From an uncultured Flavobacteriales bacterium (GTDB lineage: Bacteria; Bacteroidota; Bacteroidia; Palsa-965): 7,498 nucleotides of DNA. The stretch spans positions 1 to 7,498 of the forward strand of contig CAMLEF010000232.1 in the NCBI GenBank assembly GCA_946478675.1, in the 5' to 3' direction. The position numbers and the translations under genes are program-made. Below, one piece after another: positions 5,881-7,498 of the stretch (the stretch's first letter is position 1; each line of letters opens with the position of its first letter). Below the pieces are notes generated by a model. It saw nothing but the letters and a program-made list of their open reading frames with translations. It ran no database searches and was not told the origin of the DNA.

Positions 5881-7200
5881 ATGCTTTCCCCGGAAACGTT
5901 CCGTCATTCGCTTGAACATTCCTGCGCTTATGCGGGAGAGCGCGTACTGGCGGCCGTGAGCGGCGGAATGGATTCGGTGGTGCTGGCGGAATTATTCGCG
6001 CAGGCAAAAATTCCTTTCGCGATCGCGCACGTGAATTTCGGTTTGCGCGGGAAAGAATCCGACGAAGACGAACGGTTCTGCGAAACGCTGGCCAAACACT
6101 ACGGCGTTGCATTTTTCGTGAAGCGCTGCAGTAAACATGATTTTTCCGCTTCCGGCGAAAATTCCAAACAGGTGGCTGCGCGAAAGATCCGTTACGTTTT
6201 TTTTAACGACGTTGCCGCGAAAGAAAATTTTGGCCTCATCGCCACCGCGCATCACGCCGACGACAGCATTGAAACGGCGCTGCTGAATTTGGCGCGCGGC
6301 ACCGGGCCGGCAGGATTAACCGGCATTCCCGCGCGCAACGGAAATGTGATCCGACCGCTGCTGCACTTTTCGCGCGAAGAGCTGGCGGCATTTGCAAAGC
6401 AGCATTCATTGCAATGGCGGGAAGATTCCAGCAATGCCGGCGACGCGTACGCACGTAATCGTTTCCGCCATCATTTGCTGCCGTGGCTGCTGCACGAAAT
6501 TCCGCAGGCGCACCGCGGGTTCGAAGCCAGCTTCCGCAAACTTTCCGAAACGGAACAACTGCTCGACGCGGCATTGCTGCATTGGGAAAGATCCTGCGTG
6601 ATGCCGACGCCCAAACCGCGCACGCTGCAGCTCATGCGCAGAAAGCTGGACGAATTTCCGGATGCAACACTTTTTCTTCGCTTTTACCTGAAACGTTTCG
6701 GCTTCACGGATGCGCAGCTGCTTTCGCTGGAAAATTTGCTGAACGGTCCCGCAGGCACCGAGCTCCATTCGCAGGAATGGCGACTGATCTTCGACCGCGA
6801 TAATCTTTTCCTCGCGGCAAAAGAAATTTCCTTCGCAACGCCCTTGCTCGAGATCCACGAAGAAATTTTCTCCGGCGATTTCCCCGACGGAAAAACCACC
6901 ACCTTTGTCGACGCCGCAACGATCACCGCACCGCTTTCCGTGCGCACCTGGCAGCCCGGCGACAAACTCATCCCGATGGGCATGAGCGGTCACCGCAAAG
7001 TCAGCGACATTCTCAACGACCTGAAACTGCCCGCGCAGGAAAAAGAAATTGCGCCGGTCGTCCTTTCAGGAACTGAAATTGTCTGGGTGCCCGGTTATCG
7101 CATTGCAGAAAAATTCAAAGTCACGGAACAAACGAAAAACGTTCTTCGCCTCACGATCAAAACAGTTTCAACGAACAACGCGGAAAATCCAGCCGTTTAA
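5881..7200 (+). CDS. tilS: tRNA(Ile)-lysidine synthase
   Basis: TilS uses ATP to attach lysine to C34 of the CAU-anticodon tRNA-Ile. This converts it to lysidine, so that the tRNA reads AUA and is charged with isoleucine; the enzyme is cytoplasmic and normally essential. The 439-residue protein is full length. The N-terminal PP-loop ATPase domain shows SGGMDS (27-32), HVNFGLRG (50-57) followed by acidic ESDEDE, and TAHHADDSIET (122-132) continuing into LLNLARGTGPAGLTGI. The middle region carries RNRFRHHLLPWL. The C-terminal TilS domain includes VRTWQPGDKLIPMG and the segment KVSDILNDLKLPAQEK, with WVPGYRIAEKFKVT near the end. The start is the ATG at 5881: an in-frame TAA at 5851-5853 precedes it and there is no other ATG between. 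The gene sits 51 bp after the MORN gene and 52 bp before a membrane-protein gene, on the same strand. Confidence 0.97.
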   Translation: MLSPETFRHSLEHSCAYAGERVLAAVSGGMDSVVLAELFAQAKIPFAIAHVNFGLRGKESDEDERFCETLAKHYGVAFFVKRCSKHDFSASGENSKQVAARKIRYVFFNDVAAKENFGLIATAHHADDSIETALLNLARGTGPAGLTGIPARNGNVIRPLLHFSREELAAFAKQHSLQWREDSSNAGDAYARNRFRHHLLPWLLHEIPQAHRGFEASFRKLSETEQLLDAALLHWERSCVMPTPKPRTLQLMRRKLDEFPDATLFLRFYLKRFGFTDAQLLSLENLLNGPAGTELHSQEWRLIFDRDNLFLAAKEISFATPLLEIHEEIFSGDFPDGKTTTFVDAATITAPLSVRTWQPGDKLIPMGMSGHRKVSDILNDLKLPAQEKEIAPVVLSGTEIVWVPGYRIAEKFKVTEQTKNVLRLTIKTVSTNNAENPAV

Positions 7201-7212
7201 TTTCACAAATCC

Positions 7213-7250
7213 CGCACCTCGCACCCACGCAACCCGCATCTCCGCACCCC
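7213..7250. repeat. CGCA array with alternating 7/8-bp spacing
   Basis: In the 52-bp gap after tilS, CGCA recurs at 7213, 7220, 7228, 7235 and 7243, with spacings of 7, 8, 7 and 8 bp and C-rich fillers. It occupies most of the gap and ends just before the next start codon. Unlike the two arrays further left it is in one orientation only and forms no obvious hairpin. It contains no T-run and so is not a classical terminator. Confidence 0.7.
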
Positions 7251-7252
7251 AT

Positions 7253-7498
7253 ATGCAACCCGAGCAGATCCTATTCGAAGAACGACAGTACCACGGCATG
7301 AACCGGCATTCGCTGGTGCGGCGGTTGCTGCTGGCGGTATTCTGCCTGGTCGCTTACTACTGGTCGGAAAACCCGAAGCCGGTGAACCTCGAGCTGTTCC
7401 GCCTGGGCGAATACCCGGGGCGCGATCATTCGGGCCAGCTGTTTTTCGTGCTCGGCATTTCGGTGCTCGTGCTTTCGGCGCTGCTGCTGTTCGTGCTG
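7253..7498 (+). CDS. Hypothetical two-helix membrane protein, N-terminal 82 residues only
   Basis: An open frame starts at ATG 7253 (MQPEQILFEERQYHGMNRHS) and runs off the right edge. A basic pair (RR, residues 23-24) precedes a first hydrophobic segment at about 25-37 (LLLAVFCLVAYYW). A polar stretch follows (SENPKP ... GRDHSGQ), then a second strongly hydrophobic segment at about 65-82 (LFFVLGISVLVLSALLLFVL). This suggests an inner-membrane protein whose soluble part lies beyond the window. An internal ATG at 7298 is possible, but the first ATG keeps the charged N-terminal segment. It lies downstream of tilS on the same strand and may be co-transcribed. I do not recognise a named family and assign no function. 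GC-rich third positions match tilS, supporting that it is real coding sequence. Confidence 0.75.
   Translation, partial: MQPEQILFEERQYHGMNRHSLVRRLLLAVFCLVAYYWSENPKPVNLELFRLGEYPGRDHSGQLFFVLGISVLVLSALLLFVL

Overview
The window looks like chromosomal DNA from a member of the Bacteroidota, possibly a Chitinophagia- or Sphingobacteriia-like lineage. Three things point there: the family versions of the genes (a NupG-type permease, a UVR-tailed bifunctional nuclease, a YwqK/MORN-type exported protein); start codons without clear Shine-Dalgarno sequences but with upstream octamers resembling the Bacteroidota -7 element TAnnTTTG; and short-period intergenic repeats. No phage, transposon, CRISPR, rRNA or tRNA signal was seen.

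Left half (positions 1-3819, minus strand): four genes are transcribed leftwards in the order etfB, etfA, a bifunctional-nuclease (DUF151/BFN) gene with a C-terminal UVR motif, and a nucleoside:H+ symporter (nupG-like) that runs off the left edge. EtfA and EtfB form the heterodimeric electron-transfer flavoprotein that passes electrons from flavin dehydrogenases such as acyl-CoA dehydrogenases towards the respiratory chain. The single exact TAnnTTTG octamer sits upstream of etfB, so a shared transcript is plausible. Weaker octamers precede the nuclease and permease genes.

Right half (positions 3921-7498, plus strand): a large exported MORN-repeat (YwqK-like) protein is followed by tilS (tRNA-Ile lysidine synthase, complete) and by the first 82 codons of an unrecognised two-helix membrane protein. 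The MORN gene is clearly more AT-rich than its neighbours. It carries a roughly 118-residue super-repeat present four times. Its signal peptide lies in another reading frame, and a one-base change in a T7 run would join the two.

Intergenic DNA: three separate gaps each hold a different short-period array. They are an 8-bp-period ATTCGNNN/CGAATNNN array with an 18-bp perfect inverted repeat (1180-1314), a 7-bp-period array that folds into a 23-bp stem with a 7-nt bulge inside the etfB-etfA gap (2998-3070), and a 7/8-bp-period CGCA array (7213-7250). These are the least explained parts of the window. The genes themselves are mostly ordinary housekeeping functions. No gap of 300 bases or more lacks a gene.
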